A stretch of DNA of 64,000 nucleotides from Erigeron canadensis (GCF_010389155.1 NC_057763.1:6634649-6698648), one strand, 5' to 3'; positions 22,436-34,861 are shown, counted from the stretch's first letter. Notes: generated from the sequence alone by a model not told the origin. Program-made: numbers and translations.

Positions 22436-23857
22436 GCTTTAATCACCAACAGAATCACAAAAACACGCACACAATACTCTGGTTGATCCAAAGCCTTTTT
22501 CAACACTATGTCTTACGTTCTCTTGTTGAAAGAATAGTTCCAGGTGTTAGGTGACCCCGGCAGTACATACTCCTAAGGTTGTTGTACCTTGAGAGATAAA
22601 CGGGTTCACTTTCCGAAATCTGTTTTTAGTGACCTTTATTGAACAGAAATCCTCAGTCAACACTTTTTTTATTTTATTTTAACTTTACTTTATGTTCTTC
22701 AAAAATTATTTTCAGTTTTTAATTTCTTTTAACTATTGTAATTTTCTTTAATTATTTATATTCTGTCATTATATATCTTTTTCTTATTTCAAATTTCATT
22801 GTAACTTTGTATTGTAATTCGAATAAATATTCATTTTGTGAACGGTGTTCCTACAATACATAAATAAATTAATATATTTGTCTAATTTAGGCTTAATTAG
22901 TTGCTTATTTTTCTTATTTATGTATGAAGAAGTTCTGAAGGTCTCAGAAATACCTTAATTCGAACCTCACTCGGTAAGTATCTTATGATGGTTAGGGAAA
23001 AGTGCAAGTATGACTCATAGCCGACGATTATGGCAAAAAAGAACTCATACCCAATAGGGTAATCCAAAACCCAATATTTTTGGGCCAGGTCCGGGCAAAA
23101 GCAGTATTAGAAGAAAATCTCAGAAGGAGAAAAGTTAAAAAATCCATGAAAAATAAATTAAAAGGGAGGCAAAATGTAAAAACCTATAGAAAAATTTAAA
23201 AATTCATGAAATTTTTTAAAATATATGACAAAATCTAAATTTCATCTTTGAGTCAATATATTTTAGTTGCTTATTTAGTCTTTTAGTGCCAAGGCTTAGG
23301 TGCTAACGTTGATTAAACAAGTGATTTCAAAATAAAGGAAAAATTTAAAGGATCCAGTTACACCTGAAAAAACTCGTTATCCAGTTTATTAAGTAAACGA
23401 GAACTCGTCAGGTATGGGTTTGATTTGGGACCGGTATTTTTAATTCCCATGTCTACATTTGAGAATTGTCGTTAGGCTATATACATTTGAGCCAATTAAT
23501 GGCTTCACTTTCCCTAGGTCATCAAAGACCGGAGGGTTTTTTCTATCATTTGAATATAATCTCGAACAATTCTTTTTACCAAGGTAGTGGTAAGGCTGTT
23601 TTCATCTTAAACCCCTTTATACATCGTCGAGATATTATGATCTTAAATCATAAAAAACAACATTGAGTAGTATTTACTTACTTACTTTCATCGGGCACAC
23701 TGAATAAATATTTATCATTTGTCATTCGGGGATGAGGAAAATGAATGATTGTTATATTTTATGAAAGAGAAAAGTAAAACTTCGCAACTTTTCCACGAAG
23801 TTTCCTATTTGTAAGCTACCTTTTACCTCATGTGCACGGTTTCTATTATATTGCCAA

Positions 23858-24363
23858 CATCTCTTATAATAAAACAAAATTGTAATGATACCATTTTATT
23901 TTAAAAGAGACTTTCATAACATGTTAATATACAATTTTGATATTTTTATAACATCATCTAAAAGAATTGAAAATGAGCAAAATAAAAAAATTGGTAACTT
24001 ATTTAAACATTATAATTTTAAAAAGATTTTTAGTAGATAATCACGTAAGATTTCTATTATGATAGATTTTTAAATATAAAACAAATTTTAGATAATAATT
24101 ACAGTATATATTTGTAATACTCCCGTACTATTTTAAAGTAAAAATATATATGATATTTTAATTATCATTAGATTTTTTAATATAGCTAATGTGATATATA
24201 TGTTATGATTTTTAAACAAATTATAATTTTATTTTTTAACATTGTTTATTCAAAATATACAATATAAAAGTATTCAACATAATAAAAAATTAAACACGTT
24301 CATTGTGTTGTATATCTTATAAAATTCAAGTTTTATTCGGTTGCCCGCGGGTAAATTAACTAG
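23858..24363 (+). mobile_element. Candidate non-autonomous Helitron
   Basis: The left end reads TCTCTTATAATAAAAC and the right end is a GC-rich palindrome (CCCGCGGG at 24344-24351), 8 bases of AT-rich sequence, and CTAG followed by T (24360-24364). TC at the 5' end and a GC hairpin before CTRR at the 3' end are Helitron hallmarks. The palindrome has no loop and the 5' end is a guess, so this is only a candidate. Confidence 0.35.
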
Positions 24364-24671
24364 TTTTATATTCAAAATATACAATATAAAAATATTCAAC
24401 GGGTTCTCGTTTACTATATGGTGGTCTTTAGTGGCACACACTTTTAGTGACATATATTTATATGCCACTATATATATAACTCAATCAAACCCAATGATTA
24501 TATAGCAAAACCAAAAGTCATAGTCTAACGGTCTCTATAATGAATAGTGACTCTGCAACAAACAAATTCTCAACTATAAATTACTACCATAACAGGGATA
24601 AGTTCTAAACAGAGCCTAATTACTAAAAATCACTTCATAAATAAGTCTCTTGTTCTTGTCTTTCTAACATT

Positions 24672-26014
24672 ATGTCAAGTGATGCTCGTGTCACTATCGG
24701 CGTTATTTTTTTCCTCACAGGTAGGTTCTATTTTTAATATCAAGTGATGCCTAACATCCAAACATATTTTTAATATCTCATATACTTGGTTTCTATTTTG
24801 CAGTATGTTTTGTATTGATGATCCTCTGCAGATTATTATATGACGAAAGACTATCTTTAAGGAAGAAAAAGGAGAAGCCATTAGTGTACGACTCTCGGTT
24901 TATTCCCCTGGCCATGGTCCACTTCCTGGATGACATGGAAAGGAAAAAGCCCATTCAGTTCACCTCTCAGCAACTAAGAATAGCCACCGACAACTTGACC
25001 ATCAAACTGGGTTCAGGTAGGTTTGGGACGGTTTACAAGGGTATCATCAGTAACAACACACCTGTAGCAGTCAAAGTGTTAAATGGGACTTCCGACAAGA
25101 GCATTATGCAACAATTCATGGCGGAAGTAAGCACCATGGGAAGAACACATCACTTTAATCTAGTTAGGCTTTACGGGTTTTGCTTTGAGTCAAGTTTAAG
25201 AGCTCTTGTATACGAGTTCATGGTTAATGGCTCTTTGGATAACCATTTGTTTAAAGAGGACAAAAAAAGTATTATAGGGTTGGGGAAGCTCCATGAGATT
25301 GCACTGGGGACGGCAAGAGGTATCACATACTTGCACGAAGAATGTCCTCAAAGAATAGTCCACTACGATATCAAACCAGGAAATATTATGTTGGATTCCA
25401 AATTTTGTGCAAAAGTAGCGGATTTTGGTTTAGCCAAATTTTGTAATAGGGATGACTCTCATATAACCATGACTGCAAGACAAGGTAACCCAGGCTATGC
25501 AGCACCCGAGCTATGGATGGCTCTTCCCGTCACACACAAATGTGATGTTTATAGTTTCGGGATGCTACTTTTTGAGATCATTGGTAGGAGAAACAACATG
25601 GATACGAGCCTTGGTAATAGCCAAGAATGGTTTCCTGTATGGGCATGGCACAAATATGAAAAGAAACAATTGAAAGATTTGATGATCGCTTGTGGGATTG
25701 AAAATAAGGACAAAGAAATTGTGGAGAGGATGCTTAAGGTGGCTCTTTGCTGTGTTCAGTATAAGCCAGAGGCTAGGCCTGTGATGAGCATCGTTGTGAA
25801 AATGTTGGAAGGGGCTTTAGAGGTTCCGGATCCTCTAAATCCTTTTACACATCTGTTTTCGGGGGTAAGTGAAGCAGGTAATTCTTTGGCTCAAATGGCA
25901 TGGAATGTTGGTGGCTTAGATTGGTCTTCATCTGAAGCATTATCCAAATCTACAATAGTAAACGAAACGGCCTATAAAGAAACTAAATATGAGATCACAG
26001 TTACATCTGTGTAG
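24672..26014 (+). CDS. Kinase E: LRK10L-like membrane kinase, type 1, altered glycine loop
   Basis: Exon 1 (24672-24720, MSSDARVTIGVIFFLT) and exon 2 (24804-26014) join across an 83-base intron to give 419 residues. The intron lacks the long insertion found in A, C and G. The glycine loop reads GSGRFG, with arginine at the third glycine position. The segment before APE reads NPGYAAPE instead of TPGYAAPE, removing a conserved threonine of the activation segment. The lysine (VAVK), HYD (non-RD) and ADFG motifs are kept. These changes suggest reduced or altered kinase activity, although the frame is fully open. It may act as a pseudokinase-like partner (inference). Confidence 0.75.
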
Positions 26015-26226
26015 TCACATTGCGCGATAATGTATCAATCGCTATGATTGTTTATAATAAAGAACTCTTTGGTTGTTATTGGAAATGAACGATTTTTTAA
26101 AATTTAAATGGGAGTTAAATCTACTTATACGATACAAGTATTTAAATTTACCACACGGTATATATTTATAACATGCTATACGAATATCTAATACACAGAG
26201 GTGGTAAAATTATGAACTTTTGTGAT

Positions 26227-26749
26227 TTTGTTTTTGGAACATTCAATCTTATTATGTATATGAAATCTAGCAAGATGCTAGTATTACATACAAAAGATCA
26301 AGTACGGAGTAGAGTTACATGAAAGGAAAGAGCTCAAAATTGAAAACGGTTCCTTTTAGTCCAGTTAAGGTCAAGGGAGCATTTCCGATTCGTCAGCCAC
26401 AAGTAGCTCGTGCTTTTAATTTCTTTGAATGCAAAACGTAGAGATGGCTCCTTGTTGGAGAAGATTTTTTCGTTCCGGGTCTTCAATATTATCCACTGGC
26501 CTGGTAGGTTAGAATAACTAGCTGGATGATGTGCTTTCTATGGGAGTTTGTCGCGACCAGATTGTGGTACTCATAAAGCTCTCTGAGGGTCATAGATTTT
26601 AAGTCCAGGCGTCTTAAAAAATTGTTGTATTAATGCGAGAGAGTCGAAAGAGAAAACCTTCCGCCATTAGTACACCTGTCTCTAATTAAGCAGCCCGCCC
26701 TTATGACTCTCTAGCTAACCTGTACAAATCTGGGTAGGAACAGCTGAAG
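26227..26749 (-). mobile_element. 523-bp retroposed insert with 14-bp target duplication
   Basis: The direct repeats TGAACTTTTGTGAT at 26213-26226 and 26750-26763 flank the insert exactly. The left border reads TTTGTTTTTGG, an A-rich tail on the minus strand, so the insert was copied from RNA in minus orientation. The uninterrupted site is visible downstream of the paralogue kinase C (near 19965-19985). Length and features fit a 5'-truncated LINE or a retrocopied transcript. No conserved protein domain is recognisable in its fragmented frames. Confidence 0.7.
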
Positions 26750-26763
26750 TGAACTTTTGTGAT

Positions 26764-27351
26764 ATTATTAATATCACATTCGTTAACAAAACGTTTACTT
26801 AATACGAAGTAATACAAAATATATCACATAGGCAGTATTAAATTCGAGGTTTCATTTCTACCTTTTAAGATTTAGAACTTGAGAAAACCATAACAGACCG
26901 AGTGGAAATTAATTAATGTGGCTTTTGGCATGACTCATAGGCAGTTTGAGATTCTAGGTTTCATTTCTACCTTTTAATTAAGATTAAGAACTTGAGAAAA
27001 TACCATAACAGAGTGAAAATGTGGCTTCTGTAATGAACCATAAGGTGGTGATGCAATCTATATATGTAAAATAATAACTTAAAAGGAATGTCAATGCTGA
27101 TTTTTAACACTAATTTGGATGGTCAAAGAGTATATAGAGTCAAGTGCATACACCCTATCTAAGATATATATATATCCGCCACTGCTTATGATACATCCAA
27201 TTCTTTCAAGGCGCTTTTAAAAACACATACAAACATTCCAAGTCGTTTTCCTAAATTCTTTCTTGGCTATATATATATACGATATTTAACTTTTAATACA
27301 ATAGTTTAACGTACAAGTTCAGGTTTTTAACACTACTTGATCGTCGCAATT
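26764..27351. other. Kinase F upstream region with internal duplications
   Basis: This contains two imperfect copies of a block with ATAGGCAGT, GGTTTCATTTCTACCTTTTAA and AAGAACTTGAGAAAA (near 26830 and 26937), homologous to the flank upstream of kinase D near 20040. The type 2 promoter block (27188-27340) follows. Confidence 0.5.
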
Positions 27352-28709
27352 ATGTTGAGTGAAGGTGTGGTCATTGTCATTGTTCTTGTCGGTAAGTTCT
27401 CCAACTCCCATCCTTTAGAAGGCAATTCCAAACCCATTAATTATGGTTTAATTTCCAACAATTTCTTGAAGTTATTACTAGTTCTATTGCAGTTCTTGCT
27501 CTTAAGATAAGTATCATTGTTTGTGCATGGAAACGTCATTGCAAAGAATCATCTGACGCGAACGCCGAGCTATTTTATAATGACTCACGTTTTATTTCCC
27601 TTTCCACGGTCAAGTTCTTGGATGATATGGAAAGGGAAAAGCCCATTCGGTTTACCTCAAAACAGTTAAGGACAGCCACAGATAACTTGTCCGTCGTAGT
27701 GGGTTCAGGTGGGTTTGGGACTGTTTACAAGGGAACCTTCATCAATGGAACTCCTATAGCTGTTAAAGTGCTTAATGGTTCCTCAGACAAGACAATTAAG
27801 GAACAATTTATGGCGGAAGTGAGCAACATGGGAAGAACAAATCACTTTAATCTAGTTAGGATCTACGGCTTTTGTTTTGAGTCAAGTTTAAGAGCTCTTG
27901 TATACGAGTTCATGCCTAACGGATCTTTGTATAACCATTTGTTTAATGGAAAAAAAAGCGCGATTATAGGGTTTGAGAAGTTGTATGAGATTGTCGTTGG
28001 GACTGCAAGAGGCATTGCATACTTGCATGAAGAGTCTCCTCAGAGAATAGTTCACTATGATATTAAACCAAGCAACATATTGTTGGATTCAAGGTTTTGT
28101 GCAAAAGTAGCTGATTTTGGTTTAGCAAAACTTTGCGACAGGGATAACACTAGTATAACCATGACTGGAGGAAGCGGTACTCCAGGCTATGCTGCACCGG
28201 AACTTTCATTGCCTTTTCCAGTTACACACAAATGTGATGTATATAGTTTCGGCATGCTACTATTTGAGATCATCGGGAGGCGGAGGAATTACATAGACGT
28301 GACACTTGGTGATAGTCAACAGTGGTTCCCGTTATGGGCGTGGAACAAATATGAAAAGAAACAACTGAAGGATCTAACGATCGTTTGTGAAATTGAGGAT
28401 AAGGACCAAGAAGCAGCGGAGAGGATGCTAAAGGTAGCTCTTTGTTGTGTTCGATATAAGCCCGAGACTAGGCCAAAGATGAGTATAATTGTGAAAATGT
28501 TGGAAGGCGCATTAAAGGTTCCAGAGCCTGCTCTAAATCTGTTTTCGTATCTGTTCTCTGGGGCTAATGAACCTAATGATTCTTTGGCCCGAATTGCATG
28601 GAATGGTGGTGGATCGAGCTGGTCTCCGTCTGAAGTGGTCACAAAGTCTACTGTTGTCACGGGGACGCCTCTCATGCGGAGATATGAGATCACAATCGCG
28701 TCTGACTAA
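27352..28709 (+). CDS. Kinase F: LRK10L-like membrane kinase, type 2, two exons
   Basis: Exon 1 (27352-27391, starting MLSEGVVIVIVLV) and exon 2 (27493-28709) join over a 101-base intron to give 418 residues. The only change from kinase D in exon 1 is serine to leucine at position 2. The kinase domain keeps GSGGFG, the VKVLNG lysine region, HYDIKPSN (non-RD), ADFG and APE. It differs from the cluster consensus after APE (SLPFP instead of WMPLP), and has one extra residue in GRRRNYID. The 3' flank is cut by the CACTA element at 29046. Confidence 0.78.
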
Positions 28710-29217
28710 TTTGACCGAACAAACAATCTTTTTATTGATGTATACAATCAATATTCATAGATAAGTTGTTTTTATAGTTACCCTTAAACGCCGAAATAAT
28801 GTGTTTGATACTAAATGTAATATTTTCCTTTTGATTGTAAAGTTTCATGTATTTAAAAATAAATTAGCGTTGATGACCGTATTACCTAGAGTATGTAAAT
28901 AAATTAATATACTTGTTCAATTTAGCCTTAATTAGTTGATTTTTTTTTGCCTTAATTTTTTTTATGTAGGAAGAGGTTCTGAAGGTCTCACTCGGTAAGT
29001 ATCTTATAATGGTTAGGGAAAACTCTTAGAAACGGTTATGACTCACACTACTACAAAACTGTCAAATACCGACAGAAGTTTCCGACAGAAACATTTTGTC
29101 AGAAATTACTCACAGATTTCCGACAGAATTACGACAGGGAAAGGGTTTCGCGTAAAAACTGAATAAAGCAGATAGAGTTCCGACAGATTAGCGACCGAAT
29201 TTTGACAGAAATCTAAC

Positions 29218-29562
29218 TTGAAAGAGTGGTGGGCTGTTATTAAGACAAAGCCAAGAAGTGTATATGAAGTTACAGAAGCTGCCAGTGAAGTGAATGAAGT
29301 GGGTGATGATGATTACATGGATGAGGAACCTTTTTTTCAAGAAAATGAAAGACTGCTACGTGTAACTGACTTAAGTATAGATGAACTAGTTTGTCTTGTT
29401 TCCGGAGAAGCACCCGAGGAGATTGCACAAGTTAGTAACAATGATGGCGATGAAGATACTACAGAAGCTAGTGACGAGGAAGAAGAGTTTCAAGATATAT
29501 TTGGTGACTCGAATGAGGATTGTGACGATGATCTTGTTTTATCTGATCATTCATCAGATTAG
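29218..29562 (+). pseudogene. TNP2 transposase C-terminal remnant
   Basis: The frame begins within the WWAVIKTKPR motif found near the C-terminus of TNP2-type CACTA transposases, then runs into a very acidic tail to a stop at 29562. The several hundred residues of catalytic core that should precede it are absent. It sits directly after the left subterminal repeats. Confidence 0.6.
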
Positions 29563-29876
29563 TAGTAGATTATTAACTATTAAAGTTAGTTATATTATGT
29601 GGTATCTATTTACATCTGCAATGATTTGTTAGATTAACTATTAAAGTTATTTATTTGTTTACTAATTAACTGTTAAAGTTATGTCTATGTTTATTGCAAT
29701 AGTTTACTAATTATTATCAAATTTATTTCTTTGTTTACTGATCAACTGTTAAAGTTATGTCTATGTTTATTGCAATAGTTTACTAATTAACTATCAAAGT
29801 CATTTTTTTGCTCATTGATCTCTCCTTGATTATATGTTTACTTATTAGTTATTTTTTGAATATTATTTACAAATTC

Positions 29877-32800
29877 ATGGGTCGCGGAGGCGAAAATTGT
29901 AGGAGAAGAAATACCACTGGAGGTCGAGGGAACAATACTAATTCGGAAGGTAGCAACAATCCAGATGGACCTCGTCATGAACGCATGTCATCACCACTAA
30001 ATGAGCACATTTCATCACCAATGTCATCACCTATGGAAGTCAGACTTAGGGATACCTCTCCTAATACCCCTCCTGTTGCCTCTCCCAACGCTTCTTCCAA
30101 TGCTGATGAGTATAATAGTGAGTCTTCTCAACGTATGGTTCAGGGGTCGAACACAACAGACCACATGCCCGTTCCATATACAAGACATTTCTTATCCCAC
30201 TTGGGACCGTGTATGTATAATATTTTTTGTGTTCATTTAGACTTATATACATCATGGTTATTAATGTTAATTCACATTATCTTAACTCTTTAGGTTTGAT
30301 GTACAAGGCGTGTCTGGTGTTGTGCGTGAAATTTTGATGGAGATGTTTGATGGGAATTGGCCAACATTCAGGAAGGTTCCAAAAGCAAATGAAGACTTGA
30401 TGTGGGAACGTTTCCAGGTATGTGTTTACAAAAGATATCTAGTATGTGTGTGTGTGTGTGAAGTTACAGTTGTCTTTGTAGCAATCTGGTATATAAAAAA
30501 AATCTGGTATAATTTTATTATTTATGTCTTTGCAGACAAAGTTTGAGTGGGATTCGCAACATTAATGATATAATTAAGCGAAATTGGAAGCGTCTTCTGA
30601 AGCGGCGGTTTCGTGATGTCATGAGGGATGCTCGAGAGGATGCCATAAACCTAGCTAGAGAGAATGGTGTCAATGTTGGGGATGATTGGAGTGTCCTTAA
30701 GCCTTTTTACCCAGAATGGATTGATCAACAACACTGGGCAGCCATGATTGACACTTACTAGAATACCAAAAGTTTGGAAAGTCAAATCAGTTAAGAATAA
30801 ACGAAACAGGGGCACATTAAATGAAGGAAAGATGGCTGCACACTCTGGTGGTTCACGCAACATGATCCATACCCTAGTGTCCATGGTAACTTGTGTTCGA
30901 ATAACTAAATTGCCCTTTTTAATTTATTAATGTTTTATAAACTAAATTACAAATTTACAATGCTTGTAGGAAAAAAAAGAGGGTCGTCCAGTGACATTCC
31001 TAGAAGTCTATGAAACCTTTCACACAATAACAAAAAAATCAGGTTCATCCAGGTCTAGGTCTGGGTCCGGGACTGACACACAAGAGTTTACTACTCCAAA
31101 AGCTGCGAATGTTAAGGTAACCTTTTTTATTAGCTAGAGTCTTTAAAGCTTATTAATTATTATATTTAGTTGGTAAATATTGTGTTTTTATAACGTTTTT
31201 AGGACAAGTATGATGAACTCTTGGTAGAAACTTATGGGCCGGATAAAAATGAGCACCCAACCGAGATCGTGGCCACTCTTTGGGAGAAGGCATGTGGCGG
31301 GATGAAAAAGGGATCCCTGTTTGGGGCGACCCAAGATATATTGGCTATGACGGGAGTGACATTGCAGAATTACAAAGGTGGACCTTCTAATGGAGAGGTT
31401 AGTTATTTATTGCTCATTGCTCAGTAATTTAAGGTTAATACTCCCAGGTTAATAGCTTCTAAGTATTTAGTTTTTTGCCCAGTAAGTATGTCGTTTGATT
31501 TAACTATATGAGTGTTTTTATATAAGCTTGTTATCAAGGAAGCTTGTTTGGGTTTCTTAGTATATAGAATGAATTGTTCTCATACTTGTCTTAATTGCTC
31601 CGTAGTTACTTCTTTAAGCTTGTTTGGGTTTCTTAGTGTTTTTATATAAGCTTGTTATCAATGCTGTTTTTTTACACATCAGTATCAATGCGTGGGGTCT
31701 GGTCGTATCAATTGTCAAGTAGTTTGTTTGTTGTTCTCATAGTTACTACTTGTGTAGCACACTTGGTGTGGTTGTATCAATTGCTAAGTAGGAAAGAAAG
31801 ATAGAAGGATACTGATGATGAAGGTACGTCGTATGATGATACAAAAAAAAGAAGCACAAAAAAACCTAGCATGGTCGTCATATATGGTGGATCGATACGA
31901 CCTCTCTTCGTTACGTACTATTGATTATCAATGTGTGCCAAAACTCTGGATAAATTAAAGAGATTGTATATATATTTATAAGATAGCTAGCTAGGGGAGA
32001 TCGATGTGAAGATTTTAATTTTTTGGTCACGTAGCTAGGCAGTTTTTATATGCATATATGCGTTATAAACTTTCTGTAAAAATGGGTTTGTTTACTTTTT
32101 ATTTTGATTTCATAGTATTTATTCTTGCTGAAATAGATGATTCATTATTATGATTCATTACTTTTTTAAAATTACACAAGTTGTTACTTAAATGCAATTA
32201 TTCGTTATATATGCTTAATTAGACGGTCTCAACAACCTATTTACTTACTGTACTAGTATAAGATGATCGGTACTTATTATGCATATTATGTGTAGTCTAA
32301 TCATGATTCTGAAGTACTTATTCTTTGCCTAATTCAGTACCTCGCTGATTTAATTTGTGTATGATATATATTTTATATAATATAAGTCATAATAACAGAA
32401 TAACTAGTACGTGGCCTATAAAATATCATATAATCTCCTTAGCAATAAAAAGTTGCTCAAAGTTTTTAGATCGTTAAATTTTGATCAATTGGAAATATGC
32501 AAACAAGAAATGGTCATGCATCTTAATTATATTGCAATACTTTAATAATTTGTATCCAATAGTTAGAGCCTAATGGCTCCCGATCAATCGGCTCATCAAC
32601 CAAGAGTCAATTGTGAATTCAAGTTATTGAATAAATGAGGTTGCTTTAGAGTTATTGATAATATGCACTTATCTTTGTTGGCCTTGTGGTAAATAAGGTT
32701 CTTATGGAGCAGGTTAGAACTTTGGTTAGCTAATCTTTCAGTGTAATTTTTACATTGCTATTAAACAATGCTTGATTATTGTATTTATGGATGTCCTTGA

Positions 32801-33024
32801 TTTCATAGGTGGAGATTTTGAAAGAAGAAGTGAAAAGGCAGAAGATAGTAAATGAACAAACAAAAAAGAAAGCTGAATTAGCCGAGAAGGAAGCAGACGA
32901 ACTGAAAGCAAAGGTGTCTGAGTTGCAAGCTCGCGAAACAGAAAAGGAAGCGACGGTGAAAAGTTTGCTAGATCAAATGAAAGTCTTTGCCGAGTTTATG
33001 AAGATCATGCCACAATCTAGTTAG
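29877..33024 (+). pseudogene. CACTA second gene (TNPA/plant transposase Ptta type), decayed
   Basis: Exons can be followed. ATG at 29877 opens a Gly/Arg/Ser-rich start, then an exon at about 30296-30417, one at about 30537-30890, one near 30970-31115, one at 31203-31397, and a last exon at 32809-33024 encoding a Lys/Glu-rich coiled coil. The motif around IIKRNWKRLLKRRF and the segment FGATQDILAM fit the plant transposase Ptta/En/Spm family, whose members bind subterminal repeats. A frameshift near 30565, a TAG where tryptophan is expected near 30759 and a further frameshift break it. The last intron is about 1.4 kb. Confidence 0.65.
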
Positions 33025-33684
33025 TATCAATATTATCTAGCCGGATCCCTCTTTTTGAAACTAACAAACCTTTTAAACTTGGATCCCAATGTATTTTGAA
33101 CAAGTATGCGATTGGCGAATTATGTATCTTGATATGTGAAATGCATGTGGGTGCTCTTATTATGGTATTTATATATTTCTGGTTTCTGCCGTTTGGTTTA
33201 TTAGTTATCAAGTAATATAAAAAACAGCACGAGTTTCCTACAGATTTGGCACATCATGTAATCTGTCAGAACAATGGTAGGTTTTTTTCACAATCTGTCA
33301 GAAATTCTGTTGGAAAGATATAACTCATTCCGTCGGGAATTCTGTCAAAAGGTTTTCACACATCCGTCGGAAAATCCGTCGGTAAATTAAGTAACAATAA
33401 ATTATTTAATAAATGCTCCGACGATAAATCTGTCACAATTTCTGTCGGAAAGTCTAAAGTTCCGACGGAATGTCTAAAGATTATAAAATTGGTATATTGA
33501 CAGATTTCCGACAGATCTTTCTGTCGGAAAATCATTCCGACAGAAATATTTCTGTCGGTGAAAAAGTTCCCACTTATATTTTTCTGACGGAAAATTTCAG
33601 TCGGAAATCTATCGGTGATGGCTTTTAGCGACGGATTTCCGACAGAATTTTCTGTCGGTATACGACAATTCTGTAGTAGTGTCA

Positions 33685-33918
33685 TAATCGATGGTTATGT
33701 TAATAAAACTCATAACCTTTAGGAAAAAAATTAATAGATCTCCGGTTAACCGTGAAAAAACCTATTAGTGGATAGTTAAGAAGTAAATCGGGCCCGTTTA
33801 CTCATAATCGACAGTTATGTTTATAAAACTCATAACCGTTAGGAAAAAACTAATAGATCTCCGGTTAACCGTGAAAAAACCTATTAGTGGATAATTAATA
33901 AGTAAACCGGGCCCCTTT
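33685..33918. repeat. Tandem duplication of about 117 bp
   Basis: Two consecutive copies (about 33685-33802 and 33803-33918) share CTCCGGTTAACCGTGAAAAA and CATAACC(G/T)TTAGGAAAAAA blocks with about 90% identity by eye. They lie just outside the right end of the CACTA element. A diverged relative occurs near 23340-23420. Confidence 0.7.
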
Positions 33919-34571
33919 TTTTGGGTCTGGTATTTGTAATTCCCATGCCTACATGTGAGAATAGTCGGTTAGGCTATCTACATTAGAGCAATTAACGGCT
34001 TCACTTTTCCCTTGTCAAGTAAAGACCGGGGGTATTTTTTTATCATTTAGATAGAACCTCGAAACAGCCTTTTTATTTAGGTAGAAGGTTGTTTAATTCT
34101 CAAACTTTCTCATACACCGTTGAGATATTGAGACCCAAAAGCCATAAAAAACAACATTGGTCTGTTTACTTACTGGCTTTCCTCGGGTACCCACAAGCAA
34201 TATTTATCATTTGCCATTCGGGGGATAGGGAAAATGAAAGGTTGTCATCTTCTATGAAAGAGAAATGTAAAACTCCATAACTTTTCCATGAAGCTTCCAA
34301 TTTGAAAGCTACGTTTTAGGTCATGTACGTGGTTTGTATGTTGCCAACGTTTTAGCATATTACTCTGTGGAAACTTGCTTATAGTGTCCTACATATAACG
34401 GAATCAAACACGCTTAATAAATGATTGTATGATGATACTACTCTAACAAATAAGTTAACTATATAATACTACGATAACATTGTATAAGTTTTAAACAGCC
34501 TAATGACTAAAGATCTCCTGATAAATAAGTCTATATAATTTTATACATAATGTTCTCGTCTTTCTAACATT

Positions 34572-34773
34572 ATTTCAAGTGCTGGTGGCGCCATTATCGG
34601 CGTTATTGTTTCATCATTGGTAAGTTCTATTACACAATATTTCTAGCAAATCTTGAGGGCACCATGCTACTTGGAAGGCGCATTAGAGGTTCCCGAGCCT
34701 ACCTTAAATCCTTTTTCGTATCTGTTCGAGCCTAATGATTCTTTGCCCCGAATTGCATGGAATAGTGGTGGTT
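34572..34773 (+). pseudogene. Kinase H: fusion scar of a type 1 start and a type 2 end
   Basis: Positions 34572-34619 match exon 1 of the type 1 genes, but the start codon is ATT. A GTAAGT donor and the first part of the type 1 intron follow. At about 34670 the sequence switches to the last part of a type 2 kinase (TTGGAAGGCGCATTAGAGG onward) and ends near 34773. The whole kinase core and one intergenic region are missing. The switch point shares only about 3-4 bases between the two parents. Confidence 0.8.
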
Positions 34774-34861
34774 AATTATTAAAGTAGATTGAGGTTCAGA
34801 AGGTCTCAAAAATGACCTTGCTTCTCGACTCGGTAAATATCTTATGATAGTCGTGGGAAGG

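Larger units (their letters stand above)
22010..24671. other. Intergenic region between kinases D and E
   Basis: No gene is supported here. It holds a small minisatellite (22324-22435), a segment at 22430-22860 of unknown origin ending in AATAAA-rich sequence, and kinase-cluster flank repeats (the CTCGGTAAGTATCTTATGATGG block near 22973). A very AT-rich candidate Helitron lies near 23858-24363, and the kinase E promoter follows. Confidence 0.5.
29046..33681 (+). mobile_element. CACTA (En/Spm) transposon, internally deleted, 4,636 bp
   Basis: The left end CACTACTACAAAACTGTC and the right end (reverse complement CACTACTACAGAATTGTC) are terminal inverted repeats. The flanking triplet TCA at 29043-29045 and 33682-33684 is the 3-bp target duplication typical of the superfamily. 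Subterminal regions hold many copies of TTCCGACAGAA in both orientations, the expected binding sites for the element's TNPA-type protein. Inside are a short TNP2 tail and a decayed second gene, both on the plus strand. Most of TNP2 is missing, so the element is a deletion derivative. Confidence 0.92.

Noticed and set aside
22430..22860. Solo LTR beginning TGTCTAGC and ending CCTACA
   Set aside because: Ends look plausible, but flanking bases do not form a target duplication and no TATA box is placed as expected.
24815..24850. In-frame ATGs within exon 2 as the start of the kinases (for example 24815, 18553, 27618)
   Set aside because: These starts would cut the membrane segment or remove it. 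The conserved upstream mini-exon with GTAAG and TTGCAG borders gives a consistent N-terminus across copies.
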